DNA of 64,000 bases from UBA6249 sp043808425 (GCA_043808425.1 JAZDEW010000064.1:17065-81064), one strand, 5' to 3'. Positions 17,572 through 27,287 are shown, counted from the stretch's first letter. The notes: generated from the sequence alone by a model not told the origin. A program made the numbers and translations.

Positions 17572-18844
17572 GAAGCTTAACCGCTTGAGCTAAATCCAAA
17601 ACAATTCTTTTAAAGGCCATGCCCCGGGCTTCAAAATCCGTAAACATATCATAACTTGAACACATGGGAGACAGCAATACGCAATACCCTGGCTGAGACT
17701 GGTCATAGGCTTTAGTTACCGCCTCTTTAAGGGTATCCACCTTAGCGATCGGAAAACCTCCCCTGTTAAGGTCAGAAGCAATTATATCCCTGGCTTCTCC
17801 AATTAAAAACACCTGCTGGACCTTGCCTCTGGAGGCATCAAGAATTACCCGATAATCAATTCCCTTATGCCTGCCTCCGGCGATAAGCATAATCGGTGAA
17901 GCGATATTATTTATCGCCCAAATAGCGGAATCCGCGGTAGTGGCTTTAGAATCATTAATAAATTTTACCCCGTTTATTTCTGCTACCTCCTCTAAGCGGT
18001 GCTGAATCCCTTTAAATTCCTGAAAAACTTTTTGCATCTGTGGCAATTTTACTCCCAAAATTCCGCCCACCTCCAACACCGCGCTCTGGTTAGAGTTTAA
18101 TCCTTTTTCCTGAGCAAAAAAAGAAACCTTTGATTTAGCGTCAAAGCCAACAGCTCTCAAAACAGAATCATCGGCATTTAAAACCAAAAAATCCCCTTGA
18201 TCCTGATTCATGAAAATACGTTTTTTCGCAGCTGCATATTCCTGCATATTGTCATAGCGATCCAAATGATTCGGAGTTAAATTCAAAATAACCGCAATCT
18301 TAGGTTTAAAATCTTTAACCGTCTCCAACTGGAATGAACTTACTTCCAGAACCACAAAATCATTCTCTTTTATCTTCTCCACTTCAGCGCAAAATGAATT
18401 CCCGATATTACCGCAAACAAAAACATTCTTTTTCAATGTGGACAAAACTTTACCGATTAAGGTAGCCACCGTAGTCTTTCCGTTTGAGCCAGTAACAGCG
18501 ATAATTGGTGCCGAACACAAAATACTCGCCACCTCAATTTCACTAATCAATAACTTATTGAATTCTTTGGCCCAATTAACGCACAAAGAATCTGGCGGCA
18601 CACCGGGAGAAATTACCACTAAATCCGCCTGCTTAACCCAATCTTGACTATGCCTGCCTAATTCCACCCTAATTTCACTGTCACAAAGTTTAGCCCGAGC
18701 TTGACGACTTTGCGCGTCATCCTTAATATCGGTAACGCTAACAATGGCTTTTAAGCGATGTAAAAGATTAGCGCAAGCCAGGCCGGAACGCGCTAAACCA
18801 ACAATAGTAACTTTTTTATTTTTAAAATATTCGCTATTACGCAT
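17564..18844 (-). CDS. murD: UDP-N-acetylmuramoylalanine--D-glutamate ligase
   Basis: 426 residues. VTIVGLARSGLACANLL forms the N-terminal Rossmann domain. The P-loop is VTGSNGKTTVATLIG, followed by EVSSFQLETV, LNLTPNHLDRY and FINDSKATTADSA, all typical of MurD. LLSPMCSSYDMFTDFEARG is the C-terminal D-Glu binding signature. Known role: adds D-glutamate to UDP-MurNAc-L-Ala. It ends inside the ftsW start. Confidence 0.95.
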   Translation of the reverse strand: MRNSEYFKNKKVTIVGLARSGLACANLLHRLKAIVSVTDIKDDAQSRQARAKLCDSEIRVELGRHSQDWVKQADLVVISPGVPPDSLCVNWAKEFNKLLISEIEVASILCSAPIIAVTGSNGKTTVATLIGKVLSTLKKNVFVCGNIGNSFCAEVEKIKENDFVVLEVSSFQLETVKDFKPKIAVILNLTPNHLDRYDNMQEYAAAKKRIFMNQDQGDFLVLNADDSVLRAVGFDAKSKVSFFAQEKGLNSNQSAVLEVGGILGVKLPQMQKVFQEFKGIQHRLEEVAEINGVKFINDSKATTADSAIWAINNIASPIMLIAGGRHKGIDYRVILDASRGKVQQVFLIGEARDIIASDLNRGGFPIAKVDTLKEAVTKAYDQSQPGYCVLLSPMCSSYDMFTDFEARGMAFKRIVLDLAQAVKLHG

Positions 18845-18851
18845 AAACTTT

Positions 18852-19937
18852 TTATCTGATCTTTAGGGTAACTAGGGCAAACAGGGCAAGTAAACCCGCA
18901 ATAATCCAAAACCTGACAATTATTTTATTCTCCGGCCAATCCAGAAACTGGAAATGGTGGTGCAAAGGGGCAATCTTAAAAATGCGTTTTTTGGTCAGCT
19001 TATAAGTTGCTACCTGCAAAATAACCGAAAATGCCTCTAAAACAAATATCCCCCCTACAATTATAAGCAGCATCTCTTTTTTAATCAATAACGCGACTGT
19101 TCCAATCGCACCGCCTAAAGCAAGTGAACCGATATCTCCCATAAAAATTGTCGCCGGATAACAATTAAACCATAGAAATCCTAAACCCGCTCCAATAATA
19201 CTTGAGCAAAAAATAGTTAACTCCCCGCTGCCTCTAATATAGGGAACGAGCAGATAATGACTTAAATTAATATTACCGGAAACATAGCAAAGAATGCTAA
19301 AAGCAATCGCCACCATAACCACAATACCGATAGCCAGTCCGTCTAAGCCATCCGTAAGATTTACCGCGTTCGATGAACCCGCAATCACTATAATCACAAA
19401 CAAAATATATAGGCCGTCTAAATCAAAATTAACACCTTTTAAAAAAGGAATCTCAAGATTAACATTATGCTGGCTATAGATGAGAATCACCCCTAAAATC
19501 AGGCCCAAAACAACCTGGCTGGCAAGTTTTACCTTAGGGGATAATCCGCCGGGCTGCTTCTTGATCTGCTTTAAATAATCATCAGCAAAGCCAGTTAAAC
19601 CTAACCAAGACGTACTAAATAAAACAATCCAAATGCACTGCTGCCTGATATCCGCCCAAAGCAATGTTGAAATTATCACCGTGCCCAAAATAAGAATTCC
19701 GCCCATCGTGGGCGTACTCTGTTTATGGTGGTGCAAATCATCCAGCTTTTGGCTATCGGCCTTATTTATCTTCTCACCAATCTTAAGAATTTTTAATTTA
19801 TTAATTAACCAGGGGCCAAAAATCAGGCTGAGCACAAAAGCGGTTAAAGCCGCCATGGCTGCACGAAAAGTGATGTAGCGAAATATATTAAAAACAGAAA
19901 TAAAATCCCTGAGGGGATAAAGCAGGTGGTAAAGCAT
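18852..19937 (-). CDS. mraY: phospho-MurNAc-pentapeptide transferase
   Basis: 361 residues, ten predicted transmembrane helices. Family signatures seen: STPTMGGILIL, GFADDYLKQI (aspartate pair), NAVNLTDGLDGLAIG, GFLWFNCYPATIFMGDIGSLALGG, and the histidine motif APLHHHFQFLDWPE. Known role: forms lipid I from UDP-MurNAc-pentapeptide and undecaprenyl phosphate. The ATG shares its A with the murF stop (TAATG), so the two are coupled. Confidence 0.96.
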   Translation of the reverse strand: MLYHLLYPLRDFISVFNIFRYITFRAAMAALTAFVLSLIFGPWLINKLKILKIGEKINKADSQKLDDLHHHKQSTPTMGGILILGTVIISTLLWADIRQQCIWIVLFSTSWLGLTGFADDYLKQIKKQPGGLSPKVKLASQVVLGLILGVILIYSQHNVNLEIPFLKGVNFDLDGLYILFVIIVIAGSSNAVNLTDGLDGLAIGIVVMVAIAFSILCYVSGNINLSHYLLVPYIRGSGELTIFCSSIIGAGLGFLWFNCYPATIFMGDIGSLALGGAIGTVALLIKKEMLLIIVGGIFVLEAFSVILQVATYKLTKKRIFKIAPLHHHFQFLDWPENKIIVRFWIIAGLLALFALVTLKIR

Positions 19938-21298
19938 TAAACTCCTAGAACCTCTTCCATTTTCATCGACCGAGAACCTTTTACCAGGATCAAATCATCG
20001 GCTTTCGGAAGTATCTTTTTAAATAATAAATCCCTGGCCGCGAGCGCGTTAGCGCAACAAAATACATGCTTAGTCTCCAGGCCATTCTCTCTGGCGGCAT
20101 TAGCAGTAATTCGGGCTAAACTACCTACAGCAATCAACAGATCGCAGCTATTAGTTATACTCCAAGCGATTTGCCTATGCAATAACTCTTTTTGTTTGCC
20201 CAGCTCCAACATATCGCCCATAATCAAAATCTTCCTACCTTTGCAATCTAAAGCGCCTAAAGCGGCCAGGGCCGCCTTTAAAGAAAACGGGTTGGAATTA
20301 TAGGTATCATCAATAAACCTTAAACCTCTAAAATTAACCAAGTTAAACCTGCCTTTAGGAAATTTAAATGCCGCCAATCTTGTGCGCATCTGGAGATAAC
20401 TCAATCCTAATATACGGCCAACGGCAATAGCCGCTAAGGCATTATAAACATTATAATCTCCCATAGTCGATAATTCAAAGTTAAATTTAGAGTTAACCTT
20501 AAACTCCACCTTGGAGTTTTTTAATTTAAGAGAAGAGGCGCAAAAATCGCTTTTCTTATTAAAACCATAACTAAATATATTTTGACCGCTAATTTTACGC
20601 TTAATTAAGCCATAAAATGATTTATCGTCAGCATTAAGCAGGACAATCGCGGGATTCGCTAAATTATCCAATAAAGCAGTTTTTTCTTTTAACACCCCTT
20701 TTAAATCTCCTAAAAACTCCAAGTGGCTGGAACCGATATTAGTAATTATGCCGATATTCGGCCTGGCTATTTTAGATAAATAATCCACTTCTCCAAAATG
20801 ATTAGTACCTACCTCCACCACAGCATAACTATCTGTTTTGGCCAGGGCAATTAATGTTTGCGGAAGGCCAATCTGATTATTTTTAGTTCCTTCATTCTTA
20901 AGCACTTTGGCCTTAGCCGATAATACCCAAGCAATCATCTCTTTGGTCGTCGTTTTACCGTTAGAACCAGTGACCGCGATAACCGGCAGATTAATTTTCT
21001 GTCGCTGAAAGCGCGCAATATCTCCTAAGGCTAAAGTAGTATCTTGGACCCTGATCACCGTCAGAGCCCGCGGAATCGAAAACCGCGGCTTCTGATCTAC
21101 AATCAAACAATTAACTTTTGATTTTATAGCTATAGCAATAAAATCATGCCCATCATAGCTCTTTCCCCGTAAAGCCAGGAATGCTTCTTGCGGTTTTAGA
21201 CTTCTGGTGTCCGTGGAAATGCCCGCTACTTTATTCTGAAGCTTACCCTGAATAAGCTTTCCTTGAGTGGCTTTAATTATTTCATTAACCTTAAACAT
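19937..21298 (-). CDS. murF: UDP-N-acetylmuramoyl-tripeptide--D-alanyl-D-alanine ligase
   Basis: 453 residues. GISTDTRSLKPQEAFLAL is the N-terminal UDP-sugar domain, VTGSNGKTTTKEMI the P-loop, EVGTNHFGEVDYL and NIGSSHLEFLG the MurF-specific central motifs, and DDTYNSNPFSLKAAL the C-terminal-domain start. Known role: adds D-Ala-D-Ala (made by ddl in this cluster) to the tripeptide precursor. It overlaps murE by 22 bp. Confidence 0.95.
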   Translation of the reverse strand: MFKVNEIIKATQGKLIQGKLQNKVAGISTDTRSLKPQEAFLALRGKSYDGHDFIAIAIKSKVNCLIVDQKPRFSIPRALTVIRVQDTTLALGDIARFQRQKINLPVIAVTGSNGKTTTKEMIAWVLSAKAKVLKNEGTKNNQIGLPQTLIALAKTDSYAVVEVGTNHFGEVDYLSKIARPNIGIITNIGSSHLEFLGDLKGVLKEKTALLDNLANPAIVLLNADDKSFYGLIKRKISGQNIFSYGFNKKSDFCASSLKLKNSKVEFKVNSKFNFELSTMGDYNVYNALAAIAVGRILGLSYLQMRTRLAAFKFPKGRFNLVNFRGLRFIDDTYNSNPFSLKAALAALGALDCKGRKILIMGDMLELGKQKELLHRQIAWSITNSCDLLIAVGSLARITANAARENGLETKHVFCCANALAARDLLFKKILPKADDLILVKGSRSMKMEEVLGV

Positions 21299-22692
21299 TC
21301 CCGCACTACCTTTCGATCATTAAATTTCAATGCTCTATTTTTTAATATTTGATAATCCTCATGCCCTTTACCGGCAACCAGTAAGCAATCCGCCTGATTA
21401 ATTAAAGATAGCCCTTTACGAATAGCTTGCCGGCGATCGGAGATTGAACAATAATTGGTCTTCTGTATGCCCTGCTGAATATCCTTAATAATCTGGCCAG
21501 GGTTTTCCGAGCGAGGATTATCGCTGGTGATAATCGCATAATCCGCTAACTCCGTAACCACTTTGCCCATCTGCGGACGCTTAAGCTTGTCCCGCTCTCC
21601 GCCGCAGCCAAAAATTACAACAATCTTACCCTTAATCAACGGCCTTAGAGCGCTAATCACATTAAAAAGCGCATCCGGTGTATGCGCATAATCAACGAAA
21701 ATACTGCCTACTTTTGAACAATTAATTTTTTCTAATCTGCCGGGAACATTTTTAAATTTTTCAATCGCACGCTTAATATCCTGAACGGGTAATTTTTCAC
21801 TTAACCCCCAGGCAACCGCAGCCAAAATATTATAAATATTATAACATCCTACCAGACTTGTCTTCATCCTGACATAAATATGTGGAGCAACTAATAAAAA
21901 TTCCGTTGACTGCAGGTTAAAATTAATCTCCTTGGCCATTATATCAGATTTTCTCTTTATCCCATAAGTTAATATCTTAGCTTTAGTTAAACGCTTAATC
22001 CGGTTACCATGCTGATCATCATTATTAATAATCGCTGTGCTGGTTGCCGGTAGGGCAGAAAAAAGTTTAGCTTTAGCTAAGAAATAATTTTTTAAGTTCT
22101 TATGATAATCCAGGTGATCCTGGGTAAGATTGGTAAAAACAGCGTGGCTAAAATTAATTCCTGCCGCCCTCTCCTGGGCTAAAGCATGGGAAGAAACTTC
22201 CATCGCGCAATATTTAACTTTTCCTAGATACATCTTCCTAAGTAGTCCTTGCAGCTCCGCGGCTCCGGGAGTAGTATTTTTGGCAATAATAATTCTACCC
22301 TTAAAACGGTAATTAATCGTACCAATCACTCCGCAGTCATAGCCGGATTCTTTGGCCATCCGTTCGATCAAATACGCAATAGTCGTCTTACCGTTAGTGC
22401 CGGTAATGCCGACAACTTTAACCTTATTTGAAGGAGCGCCATAAAACTTATGCGTAACTTGGGCAAAAAACTTGCGACAATCATTAACTACTAAAAATAC
22501 AACTTTTGCCCGGGATTTTATCTGAGGCGCCTTTTTCTCAACAACAACGATAACCGCCCCACGAGCAATTGCCTCTTGAATAAAATGATTGCCATTTTGA
22601 CGCTCGCCCTTAATCGCCACAAAAAGAAAACCTTTTTTTATTTCTTTGGAATTAGAAGTTATTCCTTTAATCTCTAAATCAACGATTTTCAC
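21277..22692 (-). CDS. murE: UDP-MurNAc-L-Ala-D-Glu ligase, meso-diaminopimelate type
   Basis: 471 residues. P-loop GITGTNGKTT lies near 95-104, EVSSHAL near 165-171, and the substrate-selecting motif DNPR at 391-394. DNPR is the established signature of meso-DAP addition, where lysine enzymes carry other residues. The start is GTG at 22690-22692. Its SD (GGAAGG) is the outermost part of the intergenic repeat that separates it from ftsI. Known role: third amino acid of the wall stem peptide. Confidence 0.95.
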   Translation of the reverse strand: MKIVDLEIKGITSNSKEIKKGFLFVAIKGERQNGNHFIQEAIARGAVIVVVEKKAPQIKSRAKVVFLVVNDCRKFFAQVTHKFYGAPSNKVKVVGITGTNGKTTIAYLIERMAKESGYDCGVIGTINYRFKGRIIIAKNTTPGAAELQGLLRKMYLGKVKYCAMEVSSHALAQERAAGINFSHAVFTNLTQDHLDYHKNLKNYFLAKAKLFSALPATSTAIINNDDQHGNRIKRLTKAKILTYGIKRKSDIMAKEINFNLQSTEFLLVAPHIYVRMKTSLVGCYNIYNILAAVAWGLSEKLPVQDIKRAIEKFKNVPGRLEKINCSKVGSIFVDYAHTPDALFNVISALRPLIKGKIVVIFGCGGERDKLKRPQMGKVVTELADYAIITSDNPRSENPGQIIKDIQQGIQKTNYCSISDRRQAIRKGLSLINQADCLLVAGKGHEDYQILKNRALKFNDRKVVRECLRLMK

Positions 22693-22789
22693 TGTGCGCC
22701 TTCCTGCCTGCCGGCAAGGCAGGCTTTCTTACTTGATTTATCAAGCCATATGCTTTTAATAATTGAATACTTAGAAGGTACTAGGTTCA
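22693..22789 (-). repeat. stop-to-start intergenic repeat, copy 1 (with nested palindrome)
   Basis: Fills the ftsI-murE gap. On the minus strand it runs from the TGA of ftsI through ACCTAGTACCTTCTAAGTAT and TTCAATTATTAAAAGC to GAAAGCC, then a nested imperfect CCTGCCTTGCCGGCAGGCAGG, then AAGGCGCACA and the murE GTG. The outer ends TACCTTCT and AGGAAGGCG are near-complementary. It gives the dcw transcript a hairpin that includes the murE SD. Confidence 0.75.
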
Positions 22790-24484
22790 TTGTCTTCTTG
22801 CCTCCACAGGTATTTGGCTTCCTTTTAAGTAACGGATAACATCTCCGGCGACTTTTTGAAATACCGGAGCAGCAACTACCCCGCCAAAATAATAGGGATG
22901 CGGCTCATCCACGGTCACCACGATAGTTAATAAAGGGTCTTCGGCAGGTAAAAAACCAATAAAAGAAGCCACAAACTTATTATGAGAATAACTTCCATCC
23001 GGCTCAACTTTCTGGGCAGTACCCGTTTTACCGGCAGCGCTAAACCCCAGAACCTTACCCATTTTACCTGTTCCTTCCTCAATTACTCCGGTAAGGATTT
23101 TTTTAATTCGCAGCGCCGTATCCACAGAAATAACTTTACGCATCAATACTGGTTTATTTTGCTTAATAATCCGGCCCTGATTATCACGCACAGAATCAAT
23201 AATATACGGCTTCATTAATTGCCCCCCATTAGCAATTACGGAAATTGCGCTAGCCAATTGCAAAGCACTCACCCCTACTTCGTGCCCCATAGGCACCGAG
23301 GTAATCGATGCCTTCGACCAAAGACGCGGCGGGCTAATCATCCCCGATATTTCTCCGGAAAGATCAATTCCTAATTTTGATCCAAAACCAAAAGCCCGGA
23401 TGTATTGATACAACATATCCGGGCCTAAAAGCTGGGCCACCTTAACAGTGCCGATATTACTAGACTCTTCAATAATCTCCCTAAAAGTAAGCCGGCCATG
23501 CGGTTTATGGTCATGCAAAATACGGCCCCCTACCTGGTAAGATCCATTTTCACAAAAAAATACATCTTTCTCCGTAACCTTTTTTTCTTCCAGCGCGGCA
23601 GAAGCGGTAACTATTTTAAATACTGAACCAGGCTCAAATAAATCACAAATTGCCCGATTTCGCATCGAATCCTTACTCGCGCCAGAATGATTATTTAGAT
23701 CATAAGTAGGCCGATTAGCCATAGCTAAGATCCTACCGGTATGCGGGTCCATCACCACGATACTAGCGCCCTTAGCGTGAAAATCGATAAAAGCCTTATC
23801 TAGCTCTCTCTCCGCGATATATTGAACAACCTCATCAATGGTCAAAACTAAATCCATACCATCTTGCGGCAAAACCATCTTCTCCCAAATATCTAATTTT
23901 TTCATCCGCGCATCACGTAAAAAAATCGCCCAGCCAGGAACACCTTTTAAATAATTATCAAAGCTTCTCTCTACGCCCTCTAGGCCAATATTATCCATAC
24001 CGCTAAAACCAATAATGTGGCTAGCCAAATAACTATTTGGATAAATACGTTTAGTTTCCCTTAAAAACCCTAATCCTTTAATATTTAAATTCTTGATTGC
24101 CTCGGATTTATCCGGAGCAAGCTTACGCGCCAGCCAAATAAAAGACTTTTTACGACTCAATCTATCCTGCAAATAGCTGTGCTTTAAGCCAAGTATGGGC
24201 AATAATTGCCTGATAACAGACTCTTTGTCTTTAATAATATTAGGAACAGCATAAAGAGAATCCATGGACATATTAAATGCCTGCGCCTTAAGATTACAGT
24301 CATAGATTGCCCCGCGAGGCGGTTCCAACTCCACAAGCTGATTATGTTGTTTTTTAGCGATTGAGGTAAGATAATCCGAACGGAATAGCTGAATAAAAAA
24401 AAGTCGGCCCACGCAAAGCAAAAGAAATACAAAAAAAATCAAAAACACCGCCTCACATCTTCGGCGATAGTTACTGATATACAC
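22787..24484 (-). CDS. ftsI: class B penicillin-binding protein (FtsI/PBP3-type transpeptidase)
   Basis: 565 residues. One N-terminal membrane anchor (about 11-31) and a dimerisation domain with PPRGAIYD precede the transpeptidase domain. SxxK is S287-VFK, SxN is S341-S-N343, and KTG is 486-488 (AAGKTGTAQK). No PASTA domains follow. Known role: septal peptidoglycan cross-linking with FtsW. The start is GTG with AAGGA 6 nt before it. It follows ftsL by 24 bp. Confidence 0.94.
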   Translation of the reverse strand: MYISNYRRRCEAVFLIFFVFLLLCVGRLFFIQLFRSDYLTSIAKKQHNQLVELEPPRGAIYDCNLKAQAFNMSMDSLYAVPNIIKDKESVIRQLLPILGLKHSYLQDRLSRKKSFIWLARKLAPDKSEAIKNLNIKGLGFLRETKRIYPNSYLASHIIGFSGMDNIGLEGVERSFDNYLKGVPGWAIFLRDARMKKLDIWEKMVLPQDGMDLVLTIDEVVQYIAERELDKAFIDFHAKGASIVVMDPHTGRILAMANRPTYDLNNHSGASKDSMRNRAICDLFEPGSVFKIVTASAALEEKKVTEKDVFFCENGSYQVGGRILHDHKPHGRLTFREIIEESSNIGTVKVAQLLGPDMLYQYIRAFGFGSKLGIDLSGEISGMISPPRLWSKASITSVPMGHEVGVSALQLASAISVIANGGQLMKPYIIDSVRDNQGRIIKQNKPVLMRKVISVDTALRIKKILTGVIEEGTGKMGKVLGFSAAGKTGTAQKVEPDGSYSHNKFVASFIGFLPAEDPLLTIVVTVDEPHPYYFGGVVAAPVFQKVAGDVIRYLKGSQIPVEARRQ

Positions 24485-24508
24485 TATGTTCCTTAGGAAT
24501 GATAAATC

Positions 24509-24877
24509 TTAGGGGTTAATTGTTTTTGCTTGAGCTTCCCGTTTCAAACTAAAAATCCGCGCTAATAAACCTTCCTGGCCTTGCCCTTGATCCGCAAGCT
24601 TTAAGCTGCCAGATGAAGAAATAAATTTAACAAAACGATAGTTATCCGGCATTTGGAAATCATTACTACCACTAATACGCGCACCAATATTTACCAAAGA
24701 AGAGCTTTTGTTAATATTATACCTCAATGCCGTATTTTTATCCAGCAGTTCCGTAAAAACAACCTGCTTTTTCTGCCCCAGATAAGCCAGACGAAAAATT
24801 TCACTTTGTTGATAAACATAAAGCACGCAAAAAGATGTAATAAATACTACCGTGGAAAAAAACTTGGTCAGCTTCAT
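24509..24877 (-). CDS. ftsL: FtsL-like divisome protein
   Basis: 122 residues. A short basic N-terminus, one transmembrane helix (about 7-25), then a helical, coiled-coil-like stretch (FRLAYLGQKKQVVFTELLDKN) and a short periplasmic tail containing FQMPDNYRFVKF. Sequence alone is weakly conserved in this family. Assignment rests on this topology and on the position between rsmH and ftsI, where ftsL normally lies. Known role: links FtsQ to FtsW/FtsI. Confidence 0.75.
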   Translation of the reverse strand: MKLTKFFSTVVFITSFCVLYVYQQSEIFRLAYLGQKKQVVFTELLDKNTALRYNINKSSSLVNIGARISGSNDFQMPDNYRFVKFISSSGSLKLADQGQGQEGLLARIFSLKREAQAKTINP

Positions 24878-24883
24878 ATAACT

Positions 24884-25786
24884 TTATATCCTTTCGGCAA
24901 CTCTGAATTTAGAACTGCGGCTAGAAGGATTCACTTCTATCTCGCCAAATCCCGGGGTCAGAGGCTTAGTAGTAATAATATCAATTAATCCGTCGGCCTT
25001 AAGCGCGCGGAATGTATGCTTGATCGCGCGATCTTCCAAAGAATGAAATGAAATAACACATATTCTAGCCTGCTTTTTTAAAATATCAACAGCTTTCTTA
25101 ATTGTATTTTCCAGAATTTCTAATTCTCTATTTACGGCGATACGCACGGCTTGAAAAGTACGCGTAGCCGGATGAATGCGGTAATAACTCCGCCGATATC
25201 GATGCGGGATGGCGCGCATTACTAAATTAGCTAACTGCGTAGTTGTAGCGATCGGTTCATTCCTGCGTTCCTGGACTAATAAATGCGCAATACGATTATG
25301 CCAACGCTCCTGCCCAAAATTCCAAAGCATCTGAGAAATTTCGTCTTCATTAAGGTTATTTACTAAATCAAACGCACAAATATAACTACTTTTATCCAAA
25401 CGCATATCTAGCGGACCCTCCTCCTGAAAGCTAAACCCTCTATGCGCATCATGCAGCTGATAACTAGAGATCCCTAAATCAAAAACAATACCATCAATCT
25501 TCTCAATACCCAAATTGGCTAAAATTTGATCTAAATCCACAAAATTTGCATGCACGAATTCAGTGTTATCTTTAAAATCTGCCAGCCTTTGACGGCAAAG
25601 CGCCAAGGAATCTTCATCCCGGTCTATCCCAATCAACCTGCCTTGCGGAGTAATTCTCTTTAATATCTCCAGTGCGTGCCCACCAGTACCTAAAGTCGCA
25701 TCAACAATTATTTGTCCGGGCACTGGCTTTAGAAAATCCAACACTTCCTGCAGCATCACCGGAACGTGCAACTTCTCAATTAACAT
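24884..25786 (-). CDS. rsmH: 16S rRNA (cytosine1402-N4)-methyltransferase
   Basis: 300 residues. VPVMLQEVLDFL opens the protein and VDATLGTGGHALEIL binds SAM. FDLGISSYQLHDAHRGFSF, GPLDMRLD, ATRTFQAVRIAVN and CVISFHSLEDRAIKHTF are all diagnostic of RsmH (MraW). Known role: N4 methylation of C1402 in the 16S rRNA decoding centre. Its ATG is directly before the mraZ stop, and mraZ-rsmH at the head of the dcw cluster is the ancestral order. Confidence 0.96.
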   Translation of the reverse strand: MLIEKLHVPVMLQEVLDFLKPVPGQIIVDATLGTGGHALEILKRITPQGRLIGIDRDEDSLALCRQRLADFKDNTEFVHANFVDLDQILANLGIEKIDGIVFDLGISSYQLHDAHRGFSFQEEGPLDMRLDKSSYICAFDLVNNLNEDEISQMLWNFGQERWHNRIAHLLVQERRNEPIATTTQLANLVMRAIPHRYRRSYYRIHPATRTFQAVRIAVNRELEILENTIKKAVDILKKQARICVISFHSLEDRAIKHTFRALKADGLIDIITTKPLTPGFGEIEVNPSSRSSKFRVAERI

Positions 25787-26224
25787 TTATACGTCCATTA
25801 ATTTTTCGGCAATTTCTTCAAAAGACTGACGACTATTGGCATAAAAATCATACCATAAATTTTTTGCCCAAATCTCAATCCGGTTAGAAACACCCACGAT
25901 CATCACATCTTTTTTAATATCGGCAAAATCTTTCAAATATGGCGGCAAAAGAATCCTGCCCTGCTTATCCGCATTCACATCCACCGCGCCACTAAAAAGC
26001 AGCCGATTAAAAGTACGCGACTGCTGTTTAGTAAACGACATAGTTTTAAATTTATTTTCTTGAAGACCCCACTCTTCTTCTGAAAACATAAAAAGGCATT
26101 TATCTAAACCCCGCGTAACAAAGAATTTTTCAATAAATTGATTTTTAGCAACTTCACGAAATTTGGCCGGTAATATTAAACGCCCCTTACGATCTATCGA
26201 ATGCTCAAACTCACCATAGAACAT
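25787..26224 (-). CDS. mraZ: MraZ transcriptional regulator of the dcw cluster
   Basis: 145 residues. Two AbrB-like swapped-hairpin repeats are visible: GEFEHSIDRKGRLILPAKFRE near the start and SGAVDVNADKQGRILLPPYLKDF in the middle. Each has the DxKGRxxLP motif. Known role: DNA-binding regulator that represses its own promoter in E. coli and acts on repeated GTGG-type boxes. Three such boxes lie just upstream. An AAGGAAG SD overlaps the innermost box. Confidence 0.95.
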   Translation of the reverse strand: MFYGEFEHSIDRKGRLILPAKFREVAKNQFIEKFFVTRGLDKCLFMFSEEEWGLQENKFKTMSFTKQQSRTFNRLLFSGAVDVNADKQGRILLPPYLKDFADIKKDVMIVGVSNRIEIWAKNLWYDFYANSRQSFEEIAEKLMDV

Positions 26225-26236
26225 TTTATTCTTCCT

Positions 26237-26261
26237 TCCACTTTACTCCACTTTTATCCAC
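26237..26261 (-). promoter_or_regulatory. MraZ operator: three GTGGA boxes at 10-bp spacing
   Basis: On the minus strand GTGGA occurs at 26257-26261, 26247-26251 and 26237-26241, each as AAGTGGA or AAAGTGGA and exactly 10 bp apart. MraZ is known to bind direct repeats of about this spacing upstream of mraZ. The boxes lie just downstream of the -10 element, a position suited to repression. Confidence 0.75.
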
Positions 26262-26271
26262 TTATGCACCA

Positions 26272-26300
26272 AGTATAGATAAAATCCCTCCCCTTGTCAA
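26272..26300 (-). promoter_or_regulatory. consensus sigma-70 promoter of the dcw cluster
   Basis: Minus strand TTGACA (26295-26300), exactly 17 bp, TATACT (26272-26277). The predicted start is near 26265, directly before the MraZ boxes. It is the best-matching promoter in the window. Confidence 0.8.
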
Positions 26301-26378
26301 GATAAAAATTACCTAAATACTACCAATACAAGCTTTTGTGGATAAAACGATTGCGACACCTAGCTATTGTGGTATGAT

Positions 26379-27287
26379 CTAAAAAGGGAGTAAAATTTTA
26401 TGACAGGAGATAACGTCTTTTTGAATCTGTGCGGATAAATCCCTTAAACTCGCGAATTTTTGATCCAAACGTATTAATTTAATAAACTGAATTTCCAACA
26501 ACTTTCCATAAATATTTTTATGAAAATCAAATATATGCACTTCTATGCGTAGAGTATTTTTTTTAAGATGAATCGTCGGCCTTTTGCCGATGTAGCAGAC
26601 GCCCTTATATTTTTTTTTAGAAAATACAATTTGCACCGCATAAATACCTACCGGCGGAATAACTTCATGATGCGCCTTAATATTAGCCGTAGGAAACCCT
26701 AATAACCTCCCTAACCGGCTGCCTTTAATCACCGTTCCCAAAACACTTACCCGACGGCCAAGCAGGCGGTCAGCTTCTTTAATTTTAGATTTTTTTATTA
26801 ATCTTCTTATGGCCGTGCTACTAATCGGCAAGTCGCCGGATTTTACAATATCAAAAATTCTAACTCTAAACTTATACCTCTTCGCCTCTTTAACTAGCAA
26901 TCTATAATCACCCAGAGCTTGTTTACCAAAACGAAAATTTTTCCCCACATAAACAAAACGCGCTTTAATTTTATCAACTAGTATTTTAGTAATAAAATCT
27001 TGAGCGCTAATTTTCGCGAAACTGTGGCTAAAATTAACCACCATGCATACATCCGACCCTAACTCGGCAATCAACCTTAAGCGATGCCCTAAAGAATACA
27101 GGCTTGCTTTTCCTTGCGGATGCGGGAAAAAAGTTAAAATTAAACTAGTGCCATTGATTTGATTAGCTTTTCTAACTACGGCCTGTAAAATATTGCGGTG
27201 GCCAAGATGTAGGCCGTCAAAAACCCCCAAGGCCACTACCGGCCTGCGTAGTTTTCCGATCTTTCCTAAACCATAGATAATTTTCAT
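26379..27287 (-). CDS. ribF: bifunctional riboflavin kinase / FAD synthetase
   Basis: 302 residues. The N-terminal nucleotidyltransferase domain has LGVFDGLHLGHRNIL (the HxGH motif) and ISSTAIRRLI. The C-terminal kinase domain has GRLLGFPTANI, PPVGIYAV and RIEVHIFDF. Known role: riboflavin to FMN to FAD. It is the last gene of the cca-rbfA-nrnA-ribF run and is separate from the riboflavin operon at 47-52 kb; no riboswitch is seen here. truB, often found just before ribF, is absent. Confidence 0.94.
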   Translation of the reverse strand: MKIIYGLGKIGKLRRPVVALGVFDGLHLGHRNILQAVVRKANQINGTSLILTFFPHPQGKASLYSLGHRLRLIAELGSDVCMVVNFSHSFAKISAQDFITKILVDKIKARFVYVGKNFRFGKQALGDYRLLVKEAKRYKFRVRIFDIVKSGDLPISSTAIRRLIKKSKIKEADRLLGRRVSVLGTVIKGSRLGRLLGFPTANIKAHHEVIPPVGIYAVQIVFSKKKYKGVCYIGKRPTIHLKKNTLRIEVHIFDFHKNIYGKLLEIQFIKLIRLDQKFASLRDLSAQIQKDVISCHKILLPF

